A stretch of 64,000 nucleotides of DNA, from NCBI RefSeq assembly GCF_008327825.1, contig NZ_AP019827.1, positions 1,736,001 to 1,800,000 of the forward strand, in the 5' to 3' direction. The notes beneath the pieces are model-generated. The model worked only from the letters and a program-made list of their open reading frames with translations, searched no databases and had not been told where the DNA came from. Shown here piece by piece: positions 35,246 to 43,208 of the stretch (within the stretch, counting starts at the first letter, position 1; every line of letters starts with the position of its first letter). The DNA comes from Leptotrichia shahii (lineage in GTDB: Bacteria > Fusobacteriota > Fusobacteriia > Fusobacteriales > Leptotrichiaceae). The translations under genes were made by a program, and so were the position numbers.

Positions 35246-36262
35246 ATGTCAAAAACTATAATTCCAAAAAATTATGATCCAAAATATGGAATCATGGAAA
35301 CAGAAATTGCTATAAAAGCAACAAAAGATTGCTTTGAAAAAGAACTTGCAAAAGCATTGGATTTAACGAGAATTTCAGCACCGATGTTTGTTAGAAGGGC
35401 TGCTGGGATAAATGATAATTTAAATGGTATTGAACGACCTGTGGCTTTTGAAATGAAAGAAATGCCAGATGTGACATTGGAAATTGTACATTCACTTGCA
35501 AAATGGAAAAGAATCGCATTAAAGCAGTATGGTGTTGAAAATGGAAAAGGCATTTATACGGATATGAATGCCATCAGAAGAGATGAAGATTTGGATAATA
35601 CACATTCAATTTATGTTGACCAATGGGATTGGGAAAAAGTTATTTCAAAAAAAGACAGAAATGTTGACTTTTTAAAAGCAACTGTTAAAAAAATATATCA
35701 AGCCTTTTTAAATACAGAAAAAGAATTGACTGAAAAATTTGAAAAATTTGAAAAATTCTTGCCAAAAGAAGTTACTTTTATTACTTCACAAGAACTAGAA
35801 AATTTATATCCTGATTCAACTCCAACCGAAAGAGAGGATAAATTTGCAAAAGAACATAAAGCAATCTTCATTATGCAAATTGGAAAAGTGTTAAATTCTG
35901 GAAAAAGACACGATGGACGTGCTCCAGATTATGATGACTGGGAATTAAATGGAGATCTAATTATGTGGAATCCAGTTTTAGACAGATCATTAGAACTATC
36001 TTCAATGGGAATCCGTGTTGACAAAGTCGCATTAGAACGTCAATTAAAAGAATTAAACCTAGAAGAAAGAAAAAATCTTGATTTCCATAAAATGCTTCTA
36101 AACGATGAATTACCATTGACAATTGGTGGAGGAATCGGACAATCGAGAATCTGTATGTTTCTATTACAAAAGGCTCATATTGGAGAAGTTCAAGCTTCGG
36201 TATGGACACCTGAAATTGTAAAAATATGTAAGGAAAACGGGATTAATCTTTTATGGTATTAA
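35246..36262 (+). CDS. asnA: Aspartate-ammonia ligase
   Basis: A 338-residue class II-synthetase-like asparagine synthetase using ammonia and ATP. It shows ISAPMFVRRAAGINDNLNG, ERPVAFEMK, SLAKWKRIAL, YTDMNAIRRDEDLDN.THS and VDQWDWEKVI, with C-terminal PLTIGGGIGQSRICM. Length matches the family (about 330). AAGGAG lies 7 bases before the ATG. It is monocistronic with a hairpin after the stop. Confidence 0.96.
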   Translation: MSKTIIPKNYDPKYGIMETEIAIKATKDCFEKELAKALDLTRISAPMFVRRAAGINDNLNGIERPVAFEMKEMPDVTLEIVHSLAKWKRIALKQYGVENGKGIYTDMNAIRRDEDLDNTHSIYVDQWDWEKVISKKDRNVDFLKATVKKIYQAFLNTEKELTEKFEKFEKFLPKEVTFITSQELENLYPDSTPTEREDKFAKEHKAIFIMQIGKVLNSGKRHDGRAPDYDDWELNGDLIMWNPVLDRSLELSSMGIRVDKVALERQLKELNLEERKNLDFHKMLLNDELPLTIGGGIGQSRICMFLLQKAHIGEVQASVWTPEIVKICKENGINLLWY

Positions 36263-36275
36263 ATAAAGATAATAA

Positions 36276-36305
36276 AGAGAGATGATTTTTAATAACCATC
36301 TCTCT
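36276..36305 (+). terminator. asnA terminator
   Basis: AGAGAGAT (36276-36283) pairs with ATCTCTCT (36298-36305); the tail is only weakly T-rich. Confidence 0.55.
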
Positions 36306-36582
36306 CCCAAATTTTACATCACTATTTAATTTCCCAGTAACTTTACTTTCTTGTCCATTTTTAATTATCGTTCAAATTTCATTTAAATTACTATTTTCCC
36401 CCTTCTTTCAATTTTATTGTACTCCTAATTTTATTCAATTACAAGTTTTTTTTAAAATAAAAAAAATAAGTTTATGATGAGAATATTTCAACATTAATTT
36501 GAAATTTATAATAAATCTTTTATTTAAATTGAGAATAATATTATTTAATTTTGAAATAGCTAAAGTGTCTTTTACTAAAAAT

Positions 36583-36612
36583 AAGGCTGTCAATTTTAAA
36601 ACAGCCTTTTTA
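36583..36612. terminator. Hairpin terminator, usable in both directions
   Basis: AAGGCTGT (36583-36590) pairs with ACAGCCTT (36601-36608), followed by TTTT on the plus strand and TATTTTTAG on the minus strand. On the minus strand it would end the decayed gene at 36616-36790. The stretch 36306-36582 shows nothing else convincing. Confidence 0.65.
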
Positions 36613-36615
36613 ATT

Positions 36616-36790
36616 TTAACTATACAATCTTTGATTTGATTCATTTGGAAAATCGTAAACCTTAACATAACCTGCTACATCTACAACTTATAGTTACTAT
36701 TCTTTCTGAACGTTTTGAGCTTTCAGTAATACATATCTTGTATTTTCATCGTAATATATTGCTTTATACTCACTATCTAATATAATCTTT
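36616..36790 (-). pseudogene. Degenerate coding remnant
   Basis: One minus-strand frame reads ILDSEYKAIYYDENTRYVLL, then KAQNVQKE, then three stops close together, then VVDVAGYVKVYDFPNESNQR and a final stop. The composition on both sides of the stops looks like a real protein. No start with a ribosome binding site is present. It is probably the 3' end of a small exported-protein gene like its neighbours. Confidence 0.45.
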
Positions 36791-36831
36791 TATAAAAGAA
36801 TCACTCCTAGCTTTTGTCTATTTCCCATAAT

Positions 36832-37403
36832 TTAATTAGCATGCAACTTATCATACATTCTTATCGTTCTTTCTTTTGTCATTTCAATATTCATTGCTCT
36901 TGAAGCATGTCCACAACCTGTTCCACAGCCTACCAATTCTCCATTTTCATCTCTTCCCATCGCCATTTCTTCCGCTGCTTTATCCATTTCTTTATCTTTT
37001 CTTTTTAACCAAGCTCTTTCTTCATTTCGTAGTTTTATTTTTTGGCTTTCTGGTAATTCAAACATAATAAGTTTATAAATTTTATTCAATTCTTTATCCC
37101 AAGCCTCAAATACTTCACCTGCAGTTATCATATTATTTTCTGGAACGGAGCTCATTCTATCCATTAACTCAGCCTTTTTTTAGCAGCCGCTGGTGTCAAG
37201 GTTTCCAGTGAAGTTGTTACTTATGCCATTTGTTGTTGTTCGTTCTGACTTTTTATCATTTCCTGTTTTGTCTTTTCTTGTTCTAGCTTCACTTTCGCTT
37301 GCAATTCCTGCGTTTTTATATACGAACTGTACACTAAAAAAGCTCCGCCTAGAAAAAATGCAAATACTGCAACACAGGCTAAAATCAGTATTTTATTTTT
37401 CAT
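36832..37403 (-). pseudogene. Broken gene: membrane-anchored LprI/DUF1311-like protein
   Basis: Two frames look like one ancestral gene. The first (37403-37221) encodes a membrane anchor, ILILACVAVFAFFLGGAFLV, and a helical Gln/Lys/Glu linker ending QQQMA-stop. The second (37164-36832) encodes an LprI-like domain: EAWDKELNKIYKLIMFELPE and LRNEERAWLKRKDKE. The DNA between the two still reads VTTSLETLTPAAAKK in the first frame and AELMDRMSS in the second. The shift falls in a run of seven A (minus strand; 37175-37181). One in-frame stop plus one lost base would restore a single protein of about 190 residues. Confidence 0.65.
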
Positions 37404-37436
37404 AGGTAATCTCCCTTTTATTTTTTATTACTACTA

Positions 37437-37868
37437 TTAATAAATTTCACTATTATCAATACCATATAACCCATCTTCATCATCATAAGTTCTTCCATTC
37501 TCATCAATATATCTTACTAAAACTTCATCTTCATTGTAGTAAAATCTTTCTTTGGAAGTACTCTTTGCTGGATATACATATTGTGTACGATATTTAAAAT
37601 ATGTTTTTCCATTTTTTAAATAATATTCCGTTATAATATTTCCCCAACCTGTATACATTTCAGTAACAACTTTTCTTAAATCACCATTTCTATAATATCT
37701 TTTTTCAACTGCTCCTTCACTCATATCAAACTCATCTGTTTCAACACGATAATTTTTATAACTATTAGTCTCATTATAATCTCTTCTTATCTGTGCAACT
37801 GTTTCATTTACACTTCTTGCAAATGACAAAGTGGCTACCAAAAACAATGATAGTAGTATTTTTCTCAT
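37437..37868 (-). CDS. Exported protein with repeated Tyr-rich strands (MORN-like)
   Basis: A 143-residue protein with a signal peptide (cleavage near SFA-R). The mature part has repeated short strands with a Tyr/Gly/Asn pattern, such as EKRYYRNGDLRKVVTEMYTG, TEYYLKNGKTYFKYRTQ and RYIDENGRTYDDEDG, which resembles MORN/toxin-antitoxin YwqK-type repeats. An AAGGAG site precedes the ATG. No function assigned. It is intact, unlike the gene downstream. Confidence 0.65.
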   Translation of the reverse strand: MRKILLSLFLVATLSFARSVNETVAQIRRDYNETNSYKNYRVETDEFDMSEGAVEKRYYRNGDLRKVVTEMYTGWGNIITEYYLKNGKTYFKYRTQYVYPAKSTSKERFYYNEDEVLVRYIDENGRTYDDEDGLYGIDNSEIY

Positions 37869-37936
37869 TTCAAATCTCCTTTTAAAAATATTTTTTATAC
37901 TTAACTCTGCAATCGAATTCTTAAATTACAACTTAA

Positions 37937-38281
37937 CTAATTCCATATTCTTAAATAAAGAATTCTTTTATCGTAATCTACTGTCGTTGGACTGTCAACT
38001 ATTTGAATATAATTTCTCAATTCTGAATTTTGAAAATCATCTCTTCCTTCTAATTCAGCAATAATATTTCTATATCTTAATCCATCCAGTACGCAAACTT
38101 CATATTTTACTCTCGCTTTTGTTATCGGTGAAAAATCTCCTCTTTCAATTTCCCATTTCTTTAAAATAACACCATTCTGACAATACCCGTTTGTTTCCCC
38201 AATATCCTTTTTCCCAACTTCTCCAGAACGACCAAATACAATTATCCCTAATAAAAATATTCCTAGTACTAATTTTTTCAT
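37937..38281 (-). CDS. Small exported protein
   Basis: A 114-residue product with a signal peptide (KLVLGIFLLGIIVFGRSG). Two Cys residues in the mature part (GYCQNG and YEVCVLDG) may pair. No family recognised. AAGGAG lies 9 bases before the ATG. Its 5' leader contains a strong hairpin (38335-38400). Confidence 0.6.
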   Translation of the reverse strand: MKKLVLGIFLLGIIVFGRSGEVGKKDIGETNGYCQNGVILKKWEIERGDFSPITKARVKYEVCVLDGLRYRNIIAELEGRDDFQNSELRNYIQIVDSPTTVDYDKRILYLRIWN

Positions 38282-38334
38282 AAATTAATTACTCCTTCAT
38301 AAATTTTCAAATAAAAACATTCAATAATTCTAAT

Positions 38335-38416
38335 TTTTCGATTAATTTTTATCAAAAATCATAAAAAACAAATTTTCTTCACAATTTTTGATATCGAAAA
38401 TCTAATATACATTATA
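38335..38416 (-). promoter_or_regulatory. Promoter and leader hairpin of the small exported-protein gene
   Basis: On the minus strand TATAAT (38411-38416) with TTGTAA 16 bases upstream forms a promoter. Downstream, TTTTCGAT/ATCGAAAA (38335-38342 with 38393-38400) and the inner ATCAAAAAT/ATTTTTGAT (38351-38359 with 38384-38392) make a long hairpin in the leader. The remaining gap 38417-38766 is AT-rich with nothing else recognised. Confidence 0.45.
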
Positions 38417-38766
38417 TCTTATTTTGATTTGATTACAATTTTAAACGAATTAAAAAGTTGTTAATATTATAAATGTCTGTTATTCGCTACTTATTATATA
38501 CGAAAACTAAATCTTAATATACCTCCTAACCTTCTAAATCCCTAAAATTCTAAACCAGCAAACCTAAATGAAGTTAAAGAAATTTTCCTATAAAAATTTT
38601 TTCAATAATATTGAAATTTTTTTGTTTATCTCCTTAAAACAGTTAATGTATATTCTATTTATTAAATTTTAATTTTTTAAACTCAAAAAAAAAAGGAAAA
38701 TCTTAGTTTAGTATGATAAAATTTAGCGAAAAATATTACAACTAAGAAAGGAATTTATTAATTTTT

Positions 38767-39048
38767 ATGAAAAAAGTATTACTAGTATTGTTAATTCTCG
38801 TAATGGGAACATTAAGTTTTGCAAAAGGAAAAACAAGAAAAAGTGGAGGACATAAAGCTAAGGCTTGTACATCAGATAAGATAATCCATGATGTCAATAA
38901 AGAAACTGTTACTTATTGTAAAAATGGCAAAAAAATAGTTGAAAAAACAGAAGGAACTGGAATTGATGGAGATGACTGGCAGTTAGAAGAAGTGGATGGG
39001 GTAAGTCTGTTTGACGAGAGCAATCCAAGGCTTATAAAAATAAGATAA
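38767..39048 (+). CDS. Small exported basic protein
   Basis: A 93-residue product with a signal peptide (MKKVLLVLLILVMGTLSFAK). The mature part has a Lys/Arg/Gly patch and two Cys (KACTSDK and TYCKNGKK), ending DESNPRLIKIR. It is similar in style to the exported protein at 37937-38281. An AAGGAA site lies about 14 bases before the ATG. Function unknown. Confidence 0.6.
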   Translation: MKKVLLVLLILVMGTLSFAKGKTRKSGGHKAKACTSDKIIHDVNKETVTYCKNGKKIVEKTEGTGIDGDDWQLEEVDGVSLFDESNPRLIKIR

Positions 39049-39087
39049 ATTTACAAATAATAAAATTTTTAAGAAAAGGAATAGTTT

Positions 39088-39216
39088 ATGAAGAAATGGA
39101 TTTTACTTTTAACATTAAATTGGAGGTTCGATAGTTTTTGCTGGTTATAGAACTGATATGATTGACAGGATGGACAGCAGATAGAGCTATAGAATTAGCA
39201 AGAAGATACGATAATC
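39088..39216 (+). pseudogene. Frameshifted remnant of a small exported-protein gene
   Basis: AAAAGGA and an ATG at 39088 open MKKWILLLTL, but the frame then reads NWRFDSFCWL-stop (39150). In another frame the same DNA reads IGGSIVFAGYRTDMIDRMDS, which continues the signal peptide naturally, and a third reads TADRAIELARRYDNLI. At least two frameshifts have destroyed a signal-peptide protein. The left end of the 350-bp element starts directly after it. Confidence 0.6.
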
Positions 39217-39566
39217 TTATACTAAACTCCATTTAAATAACGAATTTATTACAAACTTTTCTAGGAAAGGATAAAAACCTAATATTTTCAAATAATTAAA
39301 ATATAATTTTTACTTTTTAAACAGAATCTAATATAAACTGATCCGTCGGAGCATTTTTCTGTGCTGGCAAAACTGTTTGAGTATAGCGAGTTTTTTATCA
39401 ATGCAGAAAAATGTCGTAGACTAGCCATAGGTTGTAGGATTTGCGGCGATGAGCAATCCTACAAAAATAAAAAAAAACATAGTAATTAGTTGAATGATTA
39501 TGAAATAGCTATCAAATAACCCTATTATAAAAATTTATTCCTATTTTCAAATGGGGTTTAGTATAA
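39217..39566. mobile_element. 350-bp MITE-like element with 18-bp terminal inverted repeats
   Basis: TTATACTAAACTCCATTT (39217-39234) and the reverse complement of 39549-39566 (TTATACTAAACCCCATTT) match at 17 of 18 bases. No protein-coding frame is inside. The element contains the two-hairpin structure at 39345-39475. The same ends, more diverged, bound a 102-bp element at 10920-11021. A target duplication could not be fixed with certainty. A transposase source in trans is unknown. Confidence 0.6.
39345..39475 (+). ncRNA. Two-hairpin structured element, copy A
   Basis: Hairpin 1: CATTTTTCTG (39352-39361) pairs with CAGAAAAATG (39404-39413) and encloses ACTGTTTGAG. A linker TAGACTAGCCATAGGTTG follows. 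Hairpin 2: GTAGGATT and GC pair with GC and AATCCTAC (39434-39444 with 39453-39462) around an 8-base loop GGCGATGA. Copy B at 51001-51123 has the same order, loop and linker with different stem bases. A plus-strand terminator lies at 39580-39622. Whether it is transcribed is not known; it could equally be a DNA-level element. Confidence 0.5.
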
Positions 39567-39579
39567 ATAACTTTTTTAT

Positions 39580-39622
39580 AGAGAAATAATTTTAAAAAAT
39601 TAGAATTATTTCTCTTTTTTTA
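39580..39622 (+). terminator. Strong plus-strand terminator after the MITE-like element
   Basis: AGAGAAATAATT (39580-39591) and AATTATTTCTCT (39604-39615) form a perfect 12-bp stem followed by T7. No intact plus-strand gene lies just upstream, so it may end a transcript crossing the two-hairpin element. Confidence 0.75.
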
Positions 39623-39628
39623 TAAAAA

Positions 39629-39676
39629 AATACACCTGAAAACTTTTAATTTTTATCATTAAATTTAAGGTGTATT
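39629..39676 (-). terminator. Terminator of the DUF1304 remnant
   Basis: On the minus strand AATACACC and GGTGTATT pair around a long loop and are followed by TTTTTTTA; it sits 25 bases past the stop at 39701. Confidence 0.65.
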
Positions 39677-39700
39677 GGAAAATTTTATTTAAAGTATTTT

Positions 39701-39940
39701 TTACCAGAATAATAATGGTAGCAATAGCGACGTAATCGCTAGTAAAGCAGGTATTCCCTGCAGTAAAAATATTTTTTTTGAAACTGTTTCAGAACCATAA
39801 ATAGCTGCACAAACAATACAAATCAGGAAGAAAATTGCAATCTGAAATTGAAATTCTCCAGTTTCGGTTAAACTCCACATTAATCCTGAAGCAAGAAAAC
39901 CATTGTATAGTCCTTGATTTGACATCATTTTTTTTACACA
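39701..39940 (-). pseudogene. 5'-truncated DUF1304 membrane protein
   Basis: NQGLYNGFLASGLMWSL, AAIYGSETVSKKIF and LQGIPALLAITSLLL match the C-terminal two thirds of DUF1304, a small membrane protein normally of about 115 residues. The N-terminal helix is absent. The open frame continues upstream to 40000, but those codons cross a terminator-like hairpin (CAGGATG/CATCCTG, 39971-39994) and are not homologous, so the gene seems cut by insertion of mobile DNA. IS-related DNA begins just upstream. Confidence 0.65.
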
Positions 39941-39959
39941 CCCATTTATTTTGAAGGAA

Positions 39960-40042
39960 GACTTTAAAAACAGGATGATAAAACTACCATCCTGTACCAT
40001 ATATTATATTTTGAGTTTACACAAAATTCTGTACACTCTCTA
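39960..40042. mobile_element. Remnant end of an IS256-like element
   Basis: TTTACACAAAATTCTGTACA (40016-40035) followed by CTCTC resembles the terminal repeats of IS256-family elements. A hairpin typical of an IS end lies at 39971-39994. No matching transposase is present. It abuts the truncated DUF1304 gene on one side and the IS1182-like element on the other. Family assignment is from memory of the end sequence only. Confidence 0.4.
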
Positions 40043-40052
40043 GTATTTAACA

Positions 40053-41890
40053 AAAGGGGCTGTCTCAAAATGGTTAAAATTTTGAGTTCAGCTTCTTTTT
40101 TTTTCTCCAAATTAAAAGCTCTCTAAATTTTTTACAGTTATCTGATTAGAATTTTTTCTAATCAAAGAAAAACTGCACTAAAAAATTAGAGAACCTTCTC
40201 TCTCTTAAAACTTAGTTAACAGTTAATTTATGAAGTTTCATGCCTTCACGTCCCTGCACTTTTTTATGAAAATATTTTCTTAAATTATATCCAATAGCAA
40301 ATAGTAAAGCTTCAACTTTAGTTTTAGATCTTTCACGGTATTTAAAGCGTTTAAAGTTCATGTTCTGCTTTAACACTCCGAATGCCCCTTCTACCTGAAT
40401 ACTCCTGTTCATCCTAAGCATTATTCCTTTTTCTGTCGCTATATTTTCCTGTGACTGCTTTCTAAACCTTAAAAAATTATCTGCTACATAAAGTTTTTTG
40501 TTATGAGATGTATTTTTACATTTTACTGCAAAAGGGCATCCTTCACAGTTGTTACATTCATATACTTTCTTTTCCGATATATCCGCTTCTATTTTTTTGT
40601 TTTGACGTATACCTGAATTCAAGTTTCTGATTATTTGCACATGTATATGTATCGGTTTCTTCATTAAATGACATATTTTCTACCCTTGAAATATCCTGTT
40701 TAAATTTTCTGCTTTTCTGCTTTTCATAATTTTGTGGCTTTATATATGGAGTATAGTTATTGTTAAAGAGATACTCATAGTTCTCTTCACTTTCATATCC
40801 TGCATCTGCAACAATATTTCTAAATTTTAAGTTTTTATTTTCCAATCCTGATAAAAATGGAATAAGCGTTCTTACATCTGTAGGATTAGGAAACAAATCC
40901 AGACCTACAATGTATTCAGAATTTACACCTATCTGTAAATTGTATGCCGGTTTCAGCTGACCATTTCTCATGTAGTCTTCCTTCATTCTCATAAACGTTG
41001 CATCCTTGTCTGTTTTAGAGTAACTGTTTCTATTACCACAAATTTTAAGGTGCATATTATACTCATTTTCTTTTGCTATGTAGGAAGTTACAGTTTCATA
41101 ATCTCTCTGCTGTTGAGTTTTACGGACTCCTTTTCCATAAACAAATTCAATATTCCTATCTAAGATTTCTTTTTCCAGATACTTTTCTATTTCATAAATA
41201 TCATTAAATTCAGTATTGTTATTTTCATTAAATGAATGCAAGAAATCATTTACCTTAATTTTTAATTTTTCATAAAATTTATTAACTGCTTTCTTTCATA
41301 CAAATGTATATTTATTTGCATTGGATTCAATTTTTGTACCGTCAATAAATACATTTTCCAAATCAATTTCATTTAATTCGATTAATTTATTTATCAGCTG
41401 ATAGAACAGATCTTCAATTTGAATTTTATAGTTGTCAATAAATCTGGCAACTGTGTTATGATCAGGGGCAGAGCTTCGCCTTAAGATCCACATGTAATTA
41501 ATATTTTCCCTACAATTTTTCTCTACAGCTCTAGTAGTATTAACACCGTCAAACATAGCATATGCAATGATAAAAAACATCTTATTAGCTTCAATTTTAT
41601 GCCCACGACCTTTATTTTTAGAGTATGCTTGCATTAAATATCTATAGTCCAATCCCTCCAATAATTTGCTAATTACTCTAACAGGTACTGATTTGGAGAT
41701 ATTAACTCCAATATCCATAGGAAAAAACAATTGATAATTTGGAAAAAATGTAGTACAATTAGTTGAATGGTTATTTTTGTCTGTCATAATTCAATTATAC
41801 CATTTTGCCGAGATTTTATCTCGGTTTTTTCTTTTTTCAGAAAAAAAGAAGCTGAACTCAAAATTTTAAACGTTTTGAGACAGCCCCTTT
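40053..41890 (-). mobile_element. IS1182-like insertion sequence with inverted ends
   Basis: The left end AAAGGGGCTGTCTCAAAA (40053-40070) is repeated inverted at the right end (41873-41890). The match continues inward for about 50 bases with small differences (AAATTTTGAGTTCAGCTTCT). It contains one broken transposase. No clear target duplication was found. Confidence 0.85.
40212..41787 (-). pseudogene. IS1182-family transposase with a nonsense mutation and a frameshift
   Basis: Three segments together give a full transposase. Segment 1 (41787-41296): MDIGVNISKSVPVRVISKLL, SAPDHNTVARFIDNY and FIDGTKIESNANKYTFV, then TGA. Segment 2 continues in the same frame (KKAVNKFYEKLKIKV... VADAGYESEENYEYLFNN). 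Segment 3 (40664-40212), in another frame, has ECNNCEGCPF and the C-terminal GVLKQNMNFKRFKYRERSKT. The TGA (41296-41298) replaces a likely Trp codon. The shift falls in a run of seven A near 40600. The copy is probably inactive. Confidence 0.85.
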
Positions 41891-41952
41891 AAAATTATCA
41901 AATATATCAGTAAATATCTAAAAATATAAATTTAATTTCCTTATAAATAAAT

Positions 41953-42006
41953 AAAAAAATACACCTTCAATACTTTTTTCTAGTATTCTCAGTGTATTTT
42001 TATTTT
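41953..42006 (-). terminator. ilvE terminator
   Basis: AAAAATACAC (41955-41964) pairs with GTGTATTTTT (41992-42001), with an inner AATACT/AGTATT; on the minus strand a T-run follows. Confidence 0.75.
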
Positions 42007-42080
42007 GTTAAAGAGATAAAATCTCTTATTTTAGAATATTTATATTGTTATAATCATCTAATTTTGAAAGAACTATAAAT

Positions 42081-43022
42081 TTATTCAACAACAAATAACC
42101 ATTCTTTAGATAATTCATGATCTCCATTAATTACTTTTTCATATTCACCTTTTAACAATTCATAGAATTTACCAGGTTTTGGTGCTGCATTAAAGTCCAA
42201 TTGTCCGATTGGTCTTTGGTCTAATGATTCAGCATAAGTAATTTTCATTGCTGTTCCTGTTACTAGCAGCTCATCTGCTGTGAATACCATTGAACGGTCA
42301 ATTTTTCCACGATTAACTTTATATCCGTTATATTCCAGTAATTCTAATGCTGATCTTACTGTAATTCCTTCAAGAGCTGCATTTCCTGTATCAGGGATAA
42401 TTACTTGGTCTCTGTAAATTAATACGATATTCGCAACAGAAACTTCCACCACATTTCCTGTATCATCAAACATTAACGCATCATCATAGCCATTTCTTTG
42501 TGCATCACTTGTTGCTAGGAATGAGTTAACATAAGATCCGCCTGCTTTTGCTTTAGTTGGGATAGATGAATCGTTATATTTTCTATAAGTTGAACTCATT
42601 AATTTTAATCCACCTTTTGTACTTACATAATCTGCAAGTGGCAACATATAAATTGCTAAATCAAAATCGAGTCCTGCTTTTTTAGGTGATAATCTTGGTT
42701 CTTTACAGAAAATAAACGGTCTCATATAAAAATCTTCTTTTATGTCATTCTTTTTAACCAATTCTGTCACGATATTTTTAAATTCATCCCATTCCATAAA
42801 AAATTCATAACCTAGCATTTTTGAAGCTGTCATAAGTCTTATATAATGGTCTTTTAGTCTAAAAATTGATACTTTTCCATTTCTGTAATATCCTCTGACA
42901 CCTCCAAAACAAGTTGTTCCATATTGTAAACTGTGAGTTGCAATACTTACTGTCGCTTTCTCAAATTCCACTATTTCTTTATCGAAATATGCGTATTTCA
43001 TAAATTCAGTTTTACCTGCCAT
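42081..43022 (-). CDS. ilvE: Branched-chain amino acid aminotransferase
   Basis: A fold-type IV aminotransferase of about 313 residues that interconverts Leu, Ile and Val with their 2-oxoacids. It shows YAYFDKEIVEFEKATVSIAT, HSLQYGTTCFGGVRGYY, RPFIFCKEPRL, KAKAGGSYVNSFLA with the cofactor lysine, DALMFDDTGNVVEVSVANIV and ALEGITVRSALELL. The frame extends to 43037, but GGAGGT sits there as the ribosome binding site of the ATG at 43022. It is monocistronic with its own terminator, next to the insertion sequence. Confidence 0.93.
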   Translation of the reverse strand: MAGKTEFMKYAYFDKEIVEFEKATVSIATHSLQYGTTCFGGVRGYYRNGKVSIFRLKDHYIRLMTASKMLGYEFFMEWDEFKNIVTELVKKNDIKEDFYMRPFIFCKEPRLSPKKAGLDFDLAIYMLPLADYVSTKGGLKLMSSTYRKYNDSSIPTKAKAGGSYVNSFLATSDAQRNGYDDALMFDDTGNVVEVSVANIVLIYRDQVIIPDTGNAALEGITVRSALELLEYNGYKVNRGKIDRSMVFTADELLVTGTAMKITYAESLDQRPIGQLDFNAAPKPGKFYELLKGEYEKVINGDHELSKEWLFVVE

Positions 43023-43208
43023 TAAATTTACCTCCATATAATTTCAACATTGTATATTTACTATTATATTTTAGCACTTTTTTTTAATTATGTAAAATTT
43101 ATTTTTTATACATAACTATATATTCAATATATGCTTTACAAATAATATGAAATCTTTATCCCTTTCAAACAGCATTTTTCTGACTATTGTTAAATTTATT
43201 TTATAAAA

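Noticed and set aside
36435-36668. 77-codon minus-strand frame after asnA
   Set aside because: It has no ribosome binding site, runs through a terminator hairpin at 36583-36608 and has a composition set by AT-rich non-coding DNA.
39701-40000. Intact 99-residue membrane protein
   Set aside because: The first 20 or so codons cross an IS-type hairpin and show no relation to DUF1304; only the C-terminal part is homologous.
41296-41298. TGA inside the transposase read as Trp (alternative code)
   Set aside because: No other gene in the window needs TGA as a sense codon; the transposase has a second lesion, so simple decay explains it.
41788-42080. Missing N-terminal part of DUF1304 on the far side of the IS
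   Set aside because: The DNA beyond the right IS end shows no DUF1304-like coding sequence, only the ilvE terminator.
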